Below, piece after piece: positions 1 through 11,206 of a stretch of DNA of 64,000 bases. The stretch is from positions 372,001 through 436,000 of the forward strand of contig JANQAE010000003.1 of NCBI GenBank assembly GCA_024707225.1. The letters run 5' to 3'. This stretch comes from Dokdonella sp. (GTDB lineage: Bacteria; Pseudomonadota; Gammaproteobacteria; Xanthomonadales; Rhodanobacteraceae). A program made the translations under genes and the position numbers. The stretch's first letter is position 1, and each line of letters starts with the position of its first letter. The notes below the pieces were generated by a model. That model made no database searches, had not been told where the DNA came from, and saw only the letters and a program-made list of their open reading frames with translations.

Positions 1-16
1 CCACGCAGCGCACGAC

Positions 17-757
17 ATGGCCGGTCATTCCAAATGGGCGAACATCCAGCATCGCAAGAATGCTCAGGATGCCAAGCGCGGCAAGATCTTCACGAAGCTG
101 ATCCGCGAGATCGGCATCGCCGCGCGTGCCGGCGGCGCCGATCCGGCCGCCAACCCGCGCCTGCGCCTGGCGGTCGACCGCGCGCTGTCGGCCAACATGA
201 CCAAGGACGCGATCGAGCGCGCGATCAAGAAGGTCACCGGCGGCCTCGACGACGTGACCTACGAGGAACTGCGCTACGAGGGCTACGCACCGGGCGGCGT
301 CGCGGTGATCGTCGACTGCACGACCGACAATCGCAACCGCACCGTCTCGGACGTGCGCCATGCGTTCACGAAGTTCGGCGGCAATCTCGGCACCGACGGC
401 TCGGTCGCGTTCCTGTTCCGCAAGCTCGGCGTGATCTCGTTCGCGCCCGGTGCCGATGAGACGCGCGTGCTCGAGATCGCGCTCGAAGCCGGCGCCGAGG
501 ACGTGCTGACCGATCCGGACGACGGCTCGATCGAGGTGCTGACCGCGCCGGACGCGTTCGAGCCGGTCCGCGACGCGCTGAGTGCGGCGGACCTGGCGCC
601 GGCCGATGCCGAGCTGACGCTGCGCGCCGATACCGCGGTCGCGGTCGAGGGCGAGGCGGCGGCCGCCGTGGTCAAGCTGATCGACTGGCTCGAGGACCTC
701 GACGACGTGCAGCACGTCCACACCAACGCGCGCCTCCCGGCGGACGCCTACGCGTGA
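17..757 (+). CDS. yebC: YebC/TACO1-family protein
   Basis: This is a 246-residue member of the YebC/TACO1 family, close to the usual length of about 240-250. The N-terminus [20 protein letters not shown] is the family hallmark. Bacterial members have been described as DNA-binding regulators and more recently as ribosome-associated factors that help translate difficult motifs, so the exact role here is inference. It is cytoplasmic and leads the gene block that continues into ruvC, ruvA and ruvB, a conserved proteobacterial arrangement. The start codon is only 16 bases from the window edge, so its promoter is not visible. Confidence 0.95.
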   Translation: MAGHSKWANIQHRKNAQDAKRGKIFTKLIREIGIAARAGGADPAANPRLRLAVDRALSANMTKDAIERAIKKVTGGLDDVTYEELRYEGYAPGGVAVIVDCTTDNRNRTVSDVRHAFTKFGGNLGTDGSVAFLFRKLGVISFAPGADETRVLEIALEAGAEDVLTDPDDGSIEVLTAPDAFEPVRDALSAADLAPADAELTLRADTAVAVEGEAAAAVVKLIDWLEDLDDVQHVHTNARLPADAYA

Positions 758-801
758 GCTGACGGACCGGACCTTCCGGACCGTCCCGCCGCGGACTCCC
801 G

Positions 802-1356
802 ATGACCTTCCCCTCCGCCATCGTCACGCCCGGCCGCTGCCGCATCATGGGCATCGACCCGGGCAGCCAGCGCACCGGCATCGGCATCATCGAGGTCGAC
901 GAGGCCGGCCGCTCGCAGCACGTGTTCCACACCGCCTTGATCCTGCTCGGCAATGCGACGTTTCCGCTGCGGCTCAAGCAGATCTTCGACGAGATCGGCG
1001 GCCTGATCGAGGCGCATGGCCCGGCCGAGGTCGCGATCGAGCGCGTGTTCATGGCGCGCAACCCCGACTCGGCGCTCAAGCTCGGCCAGGCGCGCGGCGC
1101 GGCGATCTGCGCGGTCGCCGCGCGCGAGCTGCCGATCGCCGAATACGCCGCGACCGAGGTCAAGCAGGCCGTGGTCGGCGGCGGCGGTGCCGACAAGGCC
1201 CAGGTCCAGCACATGGTCGGTATCCTGCTCGGCCTGAGCGGACGCCTGCAGGCCGATGCGGCCGATGCGCTCGCGGTGGCGCTCGCGCATGCGCATACGC
1301 GCGCCAGCGTGCAGCGCATCGGCATTCCCCGGACCGCCTGGAGGCGACGCCGATGA
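802..1356 (+). CDS. ruvC: Crossover junction endodeoxyribonuclease RuvC
   Basis: RuvC resolves Holliday junctions by symmetric metal-dependent cleavage, acting with the RuvAB branch-migration motor. The 184-residue product has the RNase H-like fold signature [15 protein letters not shown] with its first catalytic Asp, then IERVF with the catalytic Glu, and the C-terminal D-A-A-D-A pair of Asp residues. The start at 802 leaves about 15 residues before GIDPGS, more than most RuvC proteins, so an ATG at 847 is a possible but rather short alternative. The stop overlaps the ruvA start in an ATGA junction, indicating translational coupling. Confidence 0.95.
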   Translation: MTFPSAIVTPGRCRIMGIDPGSQRTGIGIIEVDEAGRSQHVFHTALILLGNATFPLRLKQIFDEIGGLIEAHGPAEVAIERVFMARNPDSALKLGQARGAAICAVAARELPIAEYAATEVKQAVVGGGGADKAQVQHMVGILLGLSGRLQADAADALAVALAHAHTRASVQRIGIPRTAWRRRR

Positions 1357-1946
1357 TCGGACGACTGCGCGGCACCCTGGTCTCCAAACAGCCGCCGTGG
1401 CTGCTGATCGACGTCAACGGCGTCGGCTACGAGCTCGAGGCGCCGATGTCGACGTTCTTCGACCTGCCGCCGGTCGGCAGCGAGGTCGTGCTGCGCACGC
1501 ACTATGCGGTCAAGGAGGATGCGGTCGCGCTGTACGGTTTCCTCAGCGAGGGCGAGCGCGCCTTGTTCCGCAGCATCCAGAAGGTCAGCGGGATCGGCGC
1601 CAAGACCGCGCTGGCGGTGCTGTCGGGCGTGCCGGTTGACGCGTTCGCGCGGCTCGTGCAGAGCGGCGACGTCGCCGCGCTGACGCGGATTCCCGGCATC
1701 GGAAAGAAGACCGCCGAGCGGATCGTCGTCGAGCTGCGCGACCGCGTCGACGGCCTCGGCGGCGGTGCCGGACCGGGCGGCGCGGCGAACACGGCGCCGG
1801 CCGACCCGGTCAGCGAGGCCAGCACCGCGCTGATCGCGCTCGGCTACAAGCCCGCCGAGGTGAGCCGGCTGATCAAGGACGCCGGTGCGCCGGGCGACGC
1901 CGCCGAGGACATCATCCGCAAGGCCCTGAAGGCCGCGCTGCGCTGA
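1353..1946 (+). CDS. ruvA: Holliday junction branch migration protein RuvA
   Basis: RuvA (197 residues, normal length) forms a tetramer that binds four-way junctions and loads the RuvB motor. The N-terminal OB-fold starts [10 protein letters not shown]; two helix-hairpin-helix segments are visible as SGIGAKTAL and [11 protein letters not shown]; a Gly/Ala/Pro-rich flexible linker precedes the C-terminal RuvB-contacting helical domain ([16 protein letters not shown]). It overlaps ruvC by 4 bases. It is separated from ruvB by a kup gene, although the two products work in one complex. Confidence 0.97.
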   Translation: MIGRLRGTLVSKQPPWLLIDVNGVGYELEAPMSTFFDLPPVGSEVVLRTHYAVKEDAVALYGFLSEGERALFRSIQKVSGIGAKTALAVLSGVPVDAFARLVQSGDVAALTRIPGIGKKTAERIVVELRDRVDGLGGGAGPGGAANTAPADPVSEASTALIALGYKPAEVSRLIKDAGAPGDAAEDIIRKALKAALR

Positions 1947-2075
1947 GCGGCCCTATCCGATGAATCCGACCCGCCAGGGCACGCCGCCCGCATCGATCGC
2001 CCGGACCGTCTGCTCCGGCCGTGCCGGGCCTGACCGTCCCGACCGATCGCCCTCTCCGCTCCGGAACCCGACCGC

Positions 2076-3953
2076 ATGAGCACCGATTCCCCTCCGCATC
2101 GTCAACGCCTGCTCGCCCTGTGCTTCGGCGCGCTCGGCGTCGTCTACGGCGACATCGGCACCAGTCCGCTGTACGCGTTCCGCGAAGCGTTCGGCCAGCA
2201 CGGCGTCGCGGTCGGGCGCGAGAACGTGCTCGGCGTGCTGTCGCTGATCTTCTGGTCGCTGATCATGGTCGTCTCGGTCAAGTACGCGACCTTCATCCTG
2301 CGCGCCGACAACAAGGGCGAGGGCGGCATCATGGCCCTGATGGCGCTGGCCCAGCGCGGTGTCAGCAGCAGCCGCATCCGCTGGATGCTGATGGTGATCG
2401 GCCTGTTCGGCGCGGCGCTGTTCTTCGGCGACGGCGTCGTCACGCCGGCGATCTCGGTGCTGTCGGCGGTCGAGGGCATCGAGGTGCTGGCACCGGCGCT
2501 GCACCGCTACGTGGTGCCGATCACCGTGCTGATCCTGCTCGGCCTGTTCGCGATCCAGCGCCACGGCACCAGCCGCGTCGGACCGCTGTTCGCGCCGATC
2601 ACGCTGGTGTGGTTCCTGACGCTCGGCACGCTCGGCGTGATCGGCATCAGCCACGAGCCGCAGGTGCTCTCGGCGCTGAGCCCGCATCACGCGGTGGTGT
2701 TCTTCGCGCACAACGGCAAGTTCGCGATCTTCGCGATGGGCGCGGTCGTGCTGGCGATCACCGGCGCCGAGGCGCTGTACACCGACATGGGCCATTTCGG
2801 CCGGAAGCCGATCCGGCTGGTCTGGTTCTTCCTCGTGCTGCCGTGCCTGATGCTGAACTATCTCGGCCAGGGCGCCCTGGTGCTGGACGATCCGGCCAAG
2901 GCCTCCAATCCGTTCTACCTGCTGGTGCCGGCGCCGCTGCTGATCCCGATGATCGTGCTGGCGACACTGGCGACGATCGTCGCCTCGCAGGCGGTGATCT
3001 CCGGCGCATTCTCGATGGCGCGCCAGGCGATGCAGCTGGGCTACCTGCCGCGGCTCAAGGTGCTGCACACCTCGCGCGAGACGATCGGCCAGATCTATCT
3101 GCCATGGGTCAATCGCGTTCTGCTGGTGCTGACGATCGCCGCGGTGCTCGGCTTCCGCTCGTCGGAGAACCTGGTCGCGGCCTATGGCCTGGCCGTGGTC
3201 GGCACGATGTTCATGAACACGCTGCTGGTGGTCGTGGTGGCGCGCCGTGTCTGGCGCTGGAGCCGCGTCGCGACCGCCGCCGCCGGCGTGCTGTTCGTCG
3301 GCATCGACCTGGTGCTGCTGGTCGCGGTCGCCGACAAGATCGAGTACGGCGGCTGGTTCCCGCTGGCGCTCGGCATCGGCGTGTTCACGATGATGGCGAC
3401 CTGGCGGCGCGGCCGCCAGCTGGTGCTGGCGGCGATCCGGCAGACCGGTATCGCGCTGCAGCCGTTCCTCGCATCGATCGCGCTGCATCCGCCGCTGCGC
3501 GTGCACGGCACGGCGATCTTCCTGACCGCCAATCTCGACGGCGTGCCCAATGCGCTGCTGCACAATCTCAAGCACAACAAGGTGCTGCACGAGCGCAACG
3601 TGGTGCTGACGGTCGAGATCCGCGACGAGCCGATCGTCGACGACGAGGAGCGCGTCGCGGTCCAGCGCCTCAACGAGGATTTCGAGCTGGTCACGCTGCG
3701 CTTCGGCTTCGCCGAGGATCCGGACGTGCCGGCCGAGCTGGCGCGGATTCCGCTGTGCGGCGCGCCGCTGGACATGATGGACACGACGTTCTTCCTGAGC
3801 CGCGAGAGCATCGTGGCGACCGACCGTCCCGGCATGGTCGCCTGGCGCGACCGCCTGTTCGTGCTGATGCAGCGCAATGCGCTGCCGGCGACCGCGTTCT
3901 TCCGCATTCCCGGCAACCGCCTGATCGAGCTCGGCACCCAGGTCGAGATCTGA
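2076..3953 (+). CDS. kup: Kup-type potassium uptake transporter
   Basis: This 625-residue inner-membrane protein belongs to the KUP/HAK/KT family of proton-coupled potassium importers. The N-terminal segment ALCFGALGVVYGDIGTSPLY is the family signature. About twelve hydrophobic segments follow up to around residue 440, then a hydrophilic cytoplasmic C-terminal domain of about 180 residues. Length matches E. coli Kup (622). It lies on the same strand between ruvA (130 bp gap) and ruvB (96 bp gap) and is probably transcribed with them, although it has no known role in recombination. No frameshift or missing signature is seen. Confidence 0.95.
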   Translation: MSTDSPPHRQRLLALCFGALGVVYGDIGTSPLYAFREAFGQHGVAVGRENVLGVLSLIFWSLIMVVSVKYATFILRADNKGEGGIMALMALAQRGVSSSRIRWMLMVIGLFGAALFFGDGVVTPAISVLSAVEGIEVLAPALHRYVVPITVLILLGLFAIQRHGTSRVGPLFAPITLVWFLTLGTLGVIGISHEPQVLSALSPHHAVVFFAHNGKFAIFAMGAVVLAITGAEALYTDMGHFGRKPIRLVWFFLVLPCLMLNYLGQGALVLDDPAKASNPFYLLVPAPLLIPMIVLATLATIVASQAVISGAFSMARQAMQLGYLPRLKVLHTSRETIGQIYLPWVNRVLLVLTIAAVLGFRSSENLVAAYGLAVVGTMFMNTLLVVVVARRVWRWSRVATAAAGVLFVGIDLVLLVAVADKIEYGGWFPLALGIGVFTMMATWRRGRQLVLAAIRQTGIALQPFLASIALHPPLRVHGTAIFLTANLDGVPNALLHNLKHNKVLHERNVVLTVEIRDEPIVDDEERVAVQRLNEDFELVTLRFGFAEDPDVPAELARIPLCGAPLDMMDTTFFLSRESIVATDRPGMVAWRDRLFVLMQRNALPATAFFRIPGNRLIELGTQVEI

Positions 3954-4049
3954 ACACGCCGGCCGCAGCGCAATCGGGCTGCGATTGAGCGACAATCGGG
4001 CACGTGTCCGGCCCAGGCCGGACCCGCCTCTTCCCGTGCCCGAGACGCC

Positions 4050-5088
<1,039 letters not shown>

Positions 5089-5096
<8 letters not shown>

Positions 5097-5510
5097 AGGC
5101 GAGATCAAACCGGTGTTCGCATGGCCGGTTCGCGTGTACTGGGAGGATACCGACGCCGGCGGCGTCGTCTATCATGCGAACTATCTGCGTTTCCTCGAGC
5201 GCGCCCGCAGCGAGTGGCTGAGGGCCGCCGGCATCGGCCAGCATCAGCTCCAGCACGAGGCCGGCATCGTCTTCGTCGTGCACCGCATGGACTTGAAGTT
5301 CCGGCGGCCGGCGCGGCTGGACGACCTGCTGACCGCGACCGTACGGACGCTGGAGGTGCGCGGCGTCCGCTTCAGCGTGGCCCAGCAGCTGCTGCGTGAA
5401 CCCGACCGCGAACTGCTGGTCGAAGCCGAGGTCCACGTCGCCTGTCTCGACGCGGCCAGCTTCCGGCCGCATCCGATACCCGAGCACCTACTTTTGGAGA
5501 TCGCCTCTCG

Positions 5511-5514
<4 letters not shown>
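5089..5514 (+). CDS. ybgC: Tol-Pal system-associated acyl-CoA thioesterase YbgC
   Basis: YbgC is a small cytoplasmic hot-dog-fold thioesterase encoded at the head of tol-pal clusters in many proteobacteria. The 141-residue product carries the 4-hydroxybenzoyl-CoA thioesterase-type motif [20 protein letters not shown], whose Asp is the catalytic residue in the family. The natural substrate is not settled; short acyl-CoA and acyl-carrier-protein links to phospholipid synthesis have been reported. It overlaps ruvB by 8 bases and tolQ by 4 bases (ATGA), so it is almost certainly cotranslated with tolQ. Confidence 0.93.
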
Positions 5515-6197
<683 letters not shown>

Positions 6198-6231
6198 CCC
6201 CGTCCCCGTCGCGAACGCGTTGGAAGCCCCC

Positions 6232-6678
6232 ATGCAGACCCTCGGTAGAACCCGCAAGCGGCGCAAGCTCAAGGCCGAGATCAACGTCGTGCCGTACATC
6301 GACGTGACGCTCGTGCTGCTGATCATCTTCATGGTGACCGCGCCGCTGCTCAATCTCGGCGTCGACATCCAGCTGCCGCAGTCCAATGCGCGCGCGATCC
6401 AGAACGACAAGGAGCCGATCCTGGTCACCGTCGACCAGAACGGCGGACTGTTCCTGACGCTCGGCAAGACGCCGCGCGAGGCGATCGAGGCCGAGGCGCT
6501 GGTCAACAAGGTTTCAGCCTTCGTTCGCCAGAATCCCGACATTCCGGTGCTGGTCGCCGGCGACGAGCGTGTCGATTACGGCCGCATCTACGCGGCGATG
6601 GTCCTGCTGCAGCAGGCCGGGGCGGCCAAGGTGGGTCTGATGAGTCAGCCGGGCGACGGCACGGTGCGCGCCCGCTGA
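6232..6678 (+). CDS. tolR: Tol-Pal system subunit TolR
   Basis: TolR is an ExbD-like single-pass inner-membrane protein that completes the TolQ-TolR proton channel. The start chosen is ATG 6232, preceded by GGAAG, giving 148 residues; an upstream in-frame TTG at 6220 would add four residues and is less likely. The transmembrane segment YIDVTLVLLIIFMVTAPLL contains the conserved functional Asp. The rest is a periplasmic domain ending GAAKVGLMSQPG. The stop TGA shares a base with the tolA ATG. Confidence 0.95.
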   Translation: MQTLGRTRKRRKLKAEINVVPYIDVTLVLLIIFMVTAPLLNLGVDIQLPQSNARAIQNDKEPILVTVDQNGGLFLTLGKTPREAIEAEALVNKVSAFVRQNPDIPVLVAGDERVDYGRIYAAMVLLQQAGAAKVGLMSQPGDGTVRAR

Positions 6679-7619
6679 TGGAGAGCTCCGGCGACAAGCT
6701 GCGCGCCCTGCTGCTCGCGCTGGCCCTGCATCTGCTGTGCGCGCTGGCGCTGTTCGGAGGGCTTTGGTGGACGCAGGAAACTCGGCCCGTCGTGATGCCC
6801 GGTCCGGTGATCGAGGCGGTACTGGTCGGCCCGACCGCCGCACCGGCGCCGAGCGGTGCGCGCGCGCCGGCGCCGCGTCCGCCGCAGCCGAAGCCCGAGC
6901 CGCCCAAGCCGGAACCTCCGAAGCCCGAGCCGCCCAAGCCCGAGCCGCCGAAACCGGAACCGACGCCGGCCGAAGCCGCGCCGCCTCCGCCGCCGCCCGA
7001 CCGTCAGGACGTGATCGAACGCGAGCGCATCGCCGCGCTGGCGCAGGAGAAGGCCGAGCAGGAGAAGAAGGAACAGGCCGAGCGCGTGCGCCGCGAACAG
7101 ATCCTGCTCGAGGAGCAGGAGCGCGAGCAGCAGCGTCAGCTCGAGGAGGTCCGCAAGAAGCGCGAGGCGGCCGAGAAGAAGCTGCGCGACGAACAGGCGC
7201 GCATGAAGAAGCTCGAGGCCGACCGCAAGGCGATGCAGCAGGCGGCCGAAGCCGAACGCGCCAAGGCTGCACAGGCGGCGGCCGCCGAGGCCGAGCAGCG
7301 CGCCGCGCAGGCGCAGACCGGTGCCGGCGGCCAGGACAACGACCTGGCGGCGCGCTACGCGGCTGCGATCCAGGTCGCCGTGACCTCGAGCTGGAACCGG
7401 CCCGACAGCGCACAGACCGGCCTGCGCTGCGCCGTGCAGATCAAGCAGATCCCCGGCGGCGACGTGATCTCGGTGCAGGTCGTCTCGCCGTGCAATGCCG
7501 ACGCGCCGACCCGCAACTCGATCGAGCAGGCGGTCATGCGCGCCGCGCCGCTGCCGTATCAGGGTTACGAAAACGTGTTCCAGCGCCAGATCACCTTCAA
7601 TTTCAAGTACGACGGATGA
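6678..7619 (+). CDS. tolA: Cell envelope integrity protein TolA
   Basis: TolA spans the periplasm, linking the TolQR motor to TolB-Pal at the outer membrane during constriction. The 313-residue product has one N-terminal membrane anchor (about residues 9-30), a proline-rich stretch with five tandem PKPEPP-type units (about residues 75-95), a long charged helical domain rich in Ala, Glu, Lys and Arg (about 110-215), and a small C-terminal globular domain with two cysteines (CAVQIKQIPGG and SPCNAD) ending NFKYDG. The helical domain is shorter than in E. coli (421 residues overall), which is common. It overlaps tolR by one base. Confidence 0.93.
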   Translation: MESSGDKLRALLLALALHLLCALALFGGLWWTQETRPVVMPGPVIEAVLVGPTAAPAPSGARAPAPRPPQPKPEPPKPEPPKPEPPKPEPPKPEPTPAEAAPPPPPPDRQDVIERERIAALAQEKAEQEKKEQAERVRREQILLEEQEREQQRQLEEVRKKREAAEKKLRDEQARMKKLEADRKAMQQAAEAERAKAAQAAAAEAEQRAAQAQTGAGGQDNDLAARYAAAIQVAVTSSWNRPDSAQTGLRCAVQIKQIPGGDVISVQVVSPCNADAPTRNSIEQAVMRAAPLPYQGYENVFQRQITFNFKYDG

Positions 7620-7629
7620 GGCACGCCCC

Positions 7630-8940
7630 ATGCACTACCGGATCCTGACCTGCCTGCTGGCGGTCCTCGCACTGATCGGCCATGCGTCGGGCCTGCACGC
7701 GCAGGGCCTGTCGATCGACATCACCAACGGCAACCCTTCGGCGCTGCCGATCGCGGTGGTGCCATTCGCGTTCGAGGGCGGCGGACTGCCGCCGGAGACC
7801 GACGTCGCCGACGTGATCCGCGCCGACCTGGCGCGTTCGGGCAAGTTCCACACGCTGACCAAGTCCAACATCGTCGAATTCCCGGCGCGGGAGGCCGACG
7901 TCAAGTTCGCGACCTGGCGCCTGCTCAAGCAGGACTATCTGGTAATCGGCCGCATCGGCGACGGCGGCGACGGCGGCCTGCGCGTGGAGTTCGAACTGTT
8001 CGACGTCGCCAAGCAGCAGCGCATGGCCGGTGTCGCGATCAGCGGCCAGCGCAGCCAGATGCGCGACGTGGCGCATCAGATCGCCGATCTGATCTACGAG
8101 AAGATCCTCGGCGTGCGCGGCGCGTTCTGGACGCGGATCGCCTACGTGACCGCGGTCGGCGTCAGCCCGAAGATCCAGTACCAGCTGATGGTGGCCGATT
8201 CGGACGGCTACAACCCGCAGGTCGTCGTGCGCTCCGCCGAATCGCTGATGTCACCGGCCTGGTCGCCGGACGGCCGCAAGCTGGCCTACGTCTCGTTCGA
8301 GAACGGCAACTCGGCGGTCTACATCCAGGACCTGACGACCGGCCAGCGCCAGCTGATCTCCTCGCAGCGCGGCATCAACAGCGGCCCTTCGTTCTCGCCG
8401 GACGGCAGCAAGCTGGCGCTGACGCTCTCGTTCGGCGGCAACCCGGACATCTACGTGATCGATCTGGCGAGCCGCGCGCGCACCCAGCTGACGCGCCACT
8501 TCGCGATCGACACCGAGGCGGTCTGGGCGCCGGACGGCCGCAGCGTGTTCTTCACGTCCGACCGCTCCGGCAAACCGCAGATCTACCAGGTGTCGGCCAG
8601 CGGCGGAGACGCGACCCGCGTGACCTTCCAGGGCGCCTACAACGCACGCGCCACGGTGTGCTGCGACGGCAAGTCGATCTCAATGGTGCAGGGCAGCGGA
8701 AACGTGTATCGTATCGCCGTTTTCGATCGCGCTACCGGCCAGTACAGCCAGATCTCGCCGGGCAACCAGGATGAATCGCCCAGCTTCGCCCCGAACGGAA
8801 GCATGGTCCTGTACGCCGCTGCGGAAGGCGCGCGCGGAGTTCTGTATGCCGTCTCTTCGGACGGCCGGGTCCGGCAGCGGCTGGTTCTGGCCGACGGCGA
8901 CGTACGAGAACCCGCCTGGGGGCCTTATCGTCAGCGTTGA
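7630..8940 (+). CDS. tolB: Tol-Pal system beta-propeller protein TolB
   Basis: TolB is a periplasmic protein that binds Pal and TolA. The start ATG 7630, ten bases after the tolA stop, gives 436 residues and a clear signal peptide (MHYRILTCLLAVLALIGHAS, cleavage near HAQG). An N-terminal alpha/beta domain (about residues 30-160) is followed by a six-bladed propeller built from WSPDGRKLAYVSFENG-type repeats (WSPDGR, FSPDGS, WAPDGR and others). A longer frame opening at 7495 runs through the end of tolA and is rejected because it buries the signal peptide. Confidence 0.96.
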   Translation: MHYRILTCLLAVLALIGHASGLHAQGLSIDITNGNPSALPIAVVPFAFEGGGLPPETDVADVIRADLARSGKFHTLTKSNIVEFPAREADVKFATWRLLKQDYLVIGRIGDGGDGGLRVEFELFDVAKQQRMAGVAISGQRSQMRDVAHQIADLIYEKILGVRGAFWTRIAYVTAVGVSPKIQYQLMVADSDGYNPQVVVRSAESLMSPAWSPDGRKLAYVSFENGNSAVYIQDLTTGQRQLISSQRGINSGPSFSPDGSKLALTLSFGGNPDIYVIDLASRARTQLTRHFAIDTEAVWAPDGRSVFFTSDRSGKPQIYQVSASGGDATRVTFQGAYNARATVCCDGKSISMVQGSGNVYRIAVFDRATGQYSQISPGNQDESPSFAPNGSMVLYAAAEGARGVLYAVSSDGRVRQRLVLADGDVREPAWGPYRQR

Positions 8941-8974
8941 TCCAGCAAGATTTTAATAAGGTGTCGGCAGGTCG

Positions 8975-9025
8975 TTTCCGGGCCTGATCGATATTGCGTG
9001 GTGCCCACTGTCCCAAACCCGGAAA
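8975..9025 (+). promoter_or_regulatory. Inverted repeat in tolB-pal gap
   Basis: The 100-bp gap between tolB and pal holds an 8-bp inverted repeat, TTTCCGGG at 8975-8982 and CCCGGAAA at 9018-9025, with a long 35-base loop. There is no T-run, so it is not an obvious terminator. It could modulate pal expression or mark an internal promoter region (an AT-rich stretch lies at 8951-8960). Evidence is weak. Confidence 0.25.
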
Positions 9026-9040
9026 AATCAAGGAATCCAC

Positions 9041-9553
9041 ATGAAAACCGTAGCTCGTGTCATCGTCGCCGCCCTGCTGGTCGCCGGCATTGCGGCCTGC
9101 GCCAAGAAGACCACCACCAAGCCGGACGACACCCAGGTGCCGTCGACGCCGACCACGACCGCTCCGGCGGACACCTCGGGCCGCTATACGCGCGACAGCC
9201 TCGAGACCGACTCGTGCCTGCGCCAGCGTGTCGTGTACTTCGATTTCGATTCCAGCTCGATCAATCCGCAGTTCCAGGCGCAGATCGCGTGCCACGCGGC
9301 CTACCTCAGCCAGTTCCCGGATGCCCGCGTCACGCTCGAGGGCAACACCGACGAGCGCGGCTCGCGCGAGTACAACCTCGGCCTCGGCGAGCGCCGTGGC
9401 AACGCGGTGCAGAGCGCGCTCAGCGCGGCCGGCGCGTCGTCGGCTCAGCTGAACGTCGTCAGCTACGGTGAAGAGCGTCCGGTCGACCGCGGCCACGACG
9501 AGGCGGCCTGGTCGAAGAACCGCCGCGTCGAAATCGTCTACACCGCCAAGTAA
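9041..9553 (+). CDS. pal: Peptidoglycan-associated lipoprotein Pal
   Basis: Pal is an outer-membrane lipoprotein that anchors the outer membrane to peptidoglycan and is recruited to the septum by TolA/TolB. The 170-residue product has a lipoprotein signal with lipobox VAGIAAC (Cys around residue 20), a Thr/Pro-rich linker, and an OmpA-like peptidoglycan-binding domain with YFDFDSSSI and the signature LEGNTDERGSREYNLGLGER. Upstream AAGGA supports the start. It sits 100 bp after tolB and 5 bp before cpoB. Confidence 0.96.
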   Translation: MKTVARVIVAALLVAGIAACAKKTTTKPDDTQVPSTPTTTAPADTSGRYTRDSLETDSCLRQRVVYFDFDSSSINPQFQAQIACHAAYLSQFPDARVTLEGNTDERGSREYNLGLGERRGNAVQSALSAAGASSAQLNVVSYGEERPVDRGHDEAAWSKNRRVEIVYTAK

Positions 9554-9558
9554 GACCG

Positions 9559-10449
9559 ATGCAAGCCGCTCAGCGACGTCTGAAGCAGCTCGGAGCGGCG
9601 ACCCTCGCGGTCGCCGCTCTGCTCGCCATTCCCGCCCAGGCCCAGCGCCTGTCGCTGGCCGAGCGCGTCGCCGCGCTGGAGGCCAAGAGCGGCTCGGGCA
9701 ATGCCCAGAGCGGCATCGAGCTGGTCAACCAGAATCAGCAGCTGCAGAACCAGGTCCAGCAGCTGCAGGGCCAGATCGAGGAGCTGCAGAACCAGGTCGA
9801 GCAGCTCAAGAAGAACAATCGCGACCAGTACATCGATCTGGATTCGCGCCTGGGCCGCCTCGAAGGCGGCGCACCCGCAGGCAATCCGGCTGCAGCCGGT
9901 GCCGCGACGAACAACAACCAGCTCGACGACATCCAGCTCGGCGGATCGACGCCGGGCGCCGCCTCCGCAGCCGGCAGCACGCCGGCGCCGAGCGCGCCGA
10001 GCGCCGTCGAGATCGATCCCACCGTGGCCGCCGCCCCGGCGGTCGATCCGGCCGATCCGGCTGCCGAGAGCGCCGCCTACGATGCCGCGTTCTCCGCGCT
10101 CAAGAGCGGCGGCTACGCGGAGGCCGAGCGCCGCTTCCTCGACTTCATCGCGCAGTATCCGAACAGCCCGCTGGTCGGCAACGCCTATTTCTGGCTCGGC
10201 CGTGCGTACTTCGTGACGCAGGACTACGCGCGCGCGCTCGACGCGTTCCAGATCCTGGTCTCGCGCTACCCGAACAATCCGAAGGCGGCCGACGGCCTGC
10301 TCAACGTCGGCAACAGCCAGTACGAGCTCAAGCAGCTGTCCGAGGCCGAGACCACGCTGAACCAGGTCATCGAGCGCTATCCGAACACCGAGGCCGCACG
10401 CCAGGCGACCGCACGGCTGCGCGCGATCACGCTCGACCGCGGCCGCTGA
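9559..10449 (+). CDS. cpoB: Cell division coordinator CpoB (YbgF)
   Basis: CpoB is a periplasmic TPR protein that links PBP1B activity to Tol-Pal constriction in E. coli. The 296-residue product has a signal peptide ending AIPAQAQ (about residue 31) and a coiled coil rich in Gln, Asn and Leu (about 33-95), which mediates trimerisation in the family. A low-complexity Ala/Pro linker follows, then a C-terminal TPR region from about residue 175 (AFSALKSGGYAEAERRFLDF, NAYFWLGRAYF, ALDAFQILV). It closes the tol-pal cluster. The likely partner PBP1B is at 41124-43415 in this window. Confidence 0.93.
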   Translation: MQAAQRRLKQLGAATLAVAALLAIPAQAQRLSLAERVAALEAKSGSGNAQSGIELVNQNQQLQNQVQQLQGQIEELQNQVEQLKKNNRDQYIDLDSRLGRLEGGAPAGNPAAAGAATNNNQLDDIQLGGSTPGAASAAGSTPAPSAPSAVEIDPTVAAAPAVDPADPAAESAAYDAAFSALKSGGYAEAERRFLDFIAQYPNSPLVGNAYFWLGRAYFVTQDYARALDAFQILVSRYPNNPKAADGLLNVGNSQYELKQLSEAETTLNQVIERYPNTEAARQATARLRAITLDRGR

Positions 10450-10492
10450 CCGGCCGATCGCCCGCCGGCGACCGGCCGCCGCTCCGCCCGTG

Positions 10493-11206
10493 ATGCTTCC
10501 CACCCCGATCCGGCTCGATGCCGAGCCGCGCTCCACCGATGCTGACCGTTCGCCGCACGTTCGCGGCGAGCGCCTGCGGTTGACCGAAATCTTCTTCTCG
10601 GTCCAGGGCGAAGCCGACGCGGCCGGCTGGCCGACCGTGTTCGTGCGCCTGACCGGCTGTCCGCTGCGCTGCACCTGGTGCGATACCGCGTACGCGTTCC
10701 ACGGCGGCCAATGGTGGACGATCGAGGCGATCCTCGCCGAGGTCGCCCGGCACGGCGCGCGCCACGTCTGCGTGACCGGCGGCGAGCCGCTCGCGCAGAA
10801 GCGCTGCCTGATCCTGCTGCGGCGCCTCTGCGACGCCGGCTACGAGGTCTCGCTCGAAACCTCCGGCGCGATCGACGTCGCGCCGGTCGATCCGCGCGTG
10901 CGCAAGGTCGTCGACCTCAAGGCACCGGGCTCCGGCGAGCTCGAGCGCAACCGCTGGGACAACCTCGCCCATCTCGCGCCGCGCGACCAGGTCAAGTTCG
11001 TGCTCGCCGATCGCACCGATTACGAATGGGCTCGCGAGACGGTGCGCCGGCATGCGCTCGCCGCGCGCTGCATGGTGCTGTTCTCGCCGGTGCACGGCTC
11101 GCTCGCGCCGCGCGACCTCGCCGAGTGGATCCTCGCCGACGGCCTGCCGGTCCGCTTCCAGCTGCAACTGCACAAGCTCCTCTGGGGCGAGGAGTCCGGA
11201 CGATGA
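10493..11206 (+). CDS. queE: 7-carboxy-7-deazaguanine synthase QueE
   Basis: QueE is a radical-SAM enzyme converting 6-carboxytetrahydropterin to 7-carboxy-7-deazaguanine in the queuosine pathway. The motif [16 protein letters not shown] carries the three cluster-binding Cys residues in the CxxxCxxC spacing typical of Que[10 protein letters not shown] is the conserved SAM-contact region. The start could be ATG 10493 or GTG 10490; neither has a clear ribosome binding site. The stop overlaps the queC start by four bases (ATGA), so both enzymes of successive steps are translated together. Confidence 0.94.
   Translation: MLPTPIRLDAEPRSTDADRSPHVRGERLRLTEIFFSVQGEADAAGWPTVFVRLTGCPLRCTWCDTAYAFHGGQWWTIEAILAEVARHGARHVCVTGGEPLAQKRCLILLRRLCDAGYEVSLETSGAIDVAPVDPRVRKVVDLKAPGSGELERNRWDNLAHLAPRDQVKFVLADRTDYEWARETVRRHALAARCMVLFSPVHGSLAPRDLAEWILADGLPVRFQLQLHKLLWGEESGR

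Noticed and set aside
3964-3995. Inverted repeat CAATCG/CGATTG after kup as a terminator
   Set aside because: The stem is only six pairs with no T-run, and kup and ruvB are probably cotranscribed.
6888-6965. Short tandem repeat in tolA
   Set aside because: It encodes the PKPEPP proline-rich stretch normal for TolA and TonB proteins, not a mobile or regulatory repeat.
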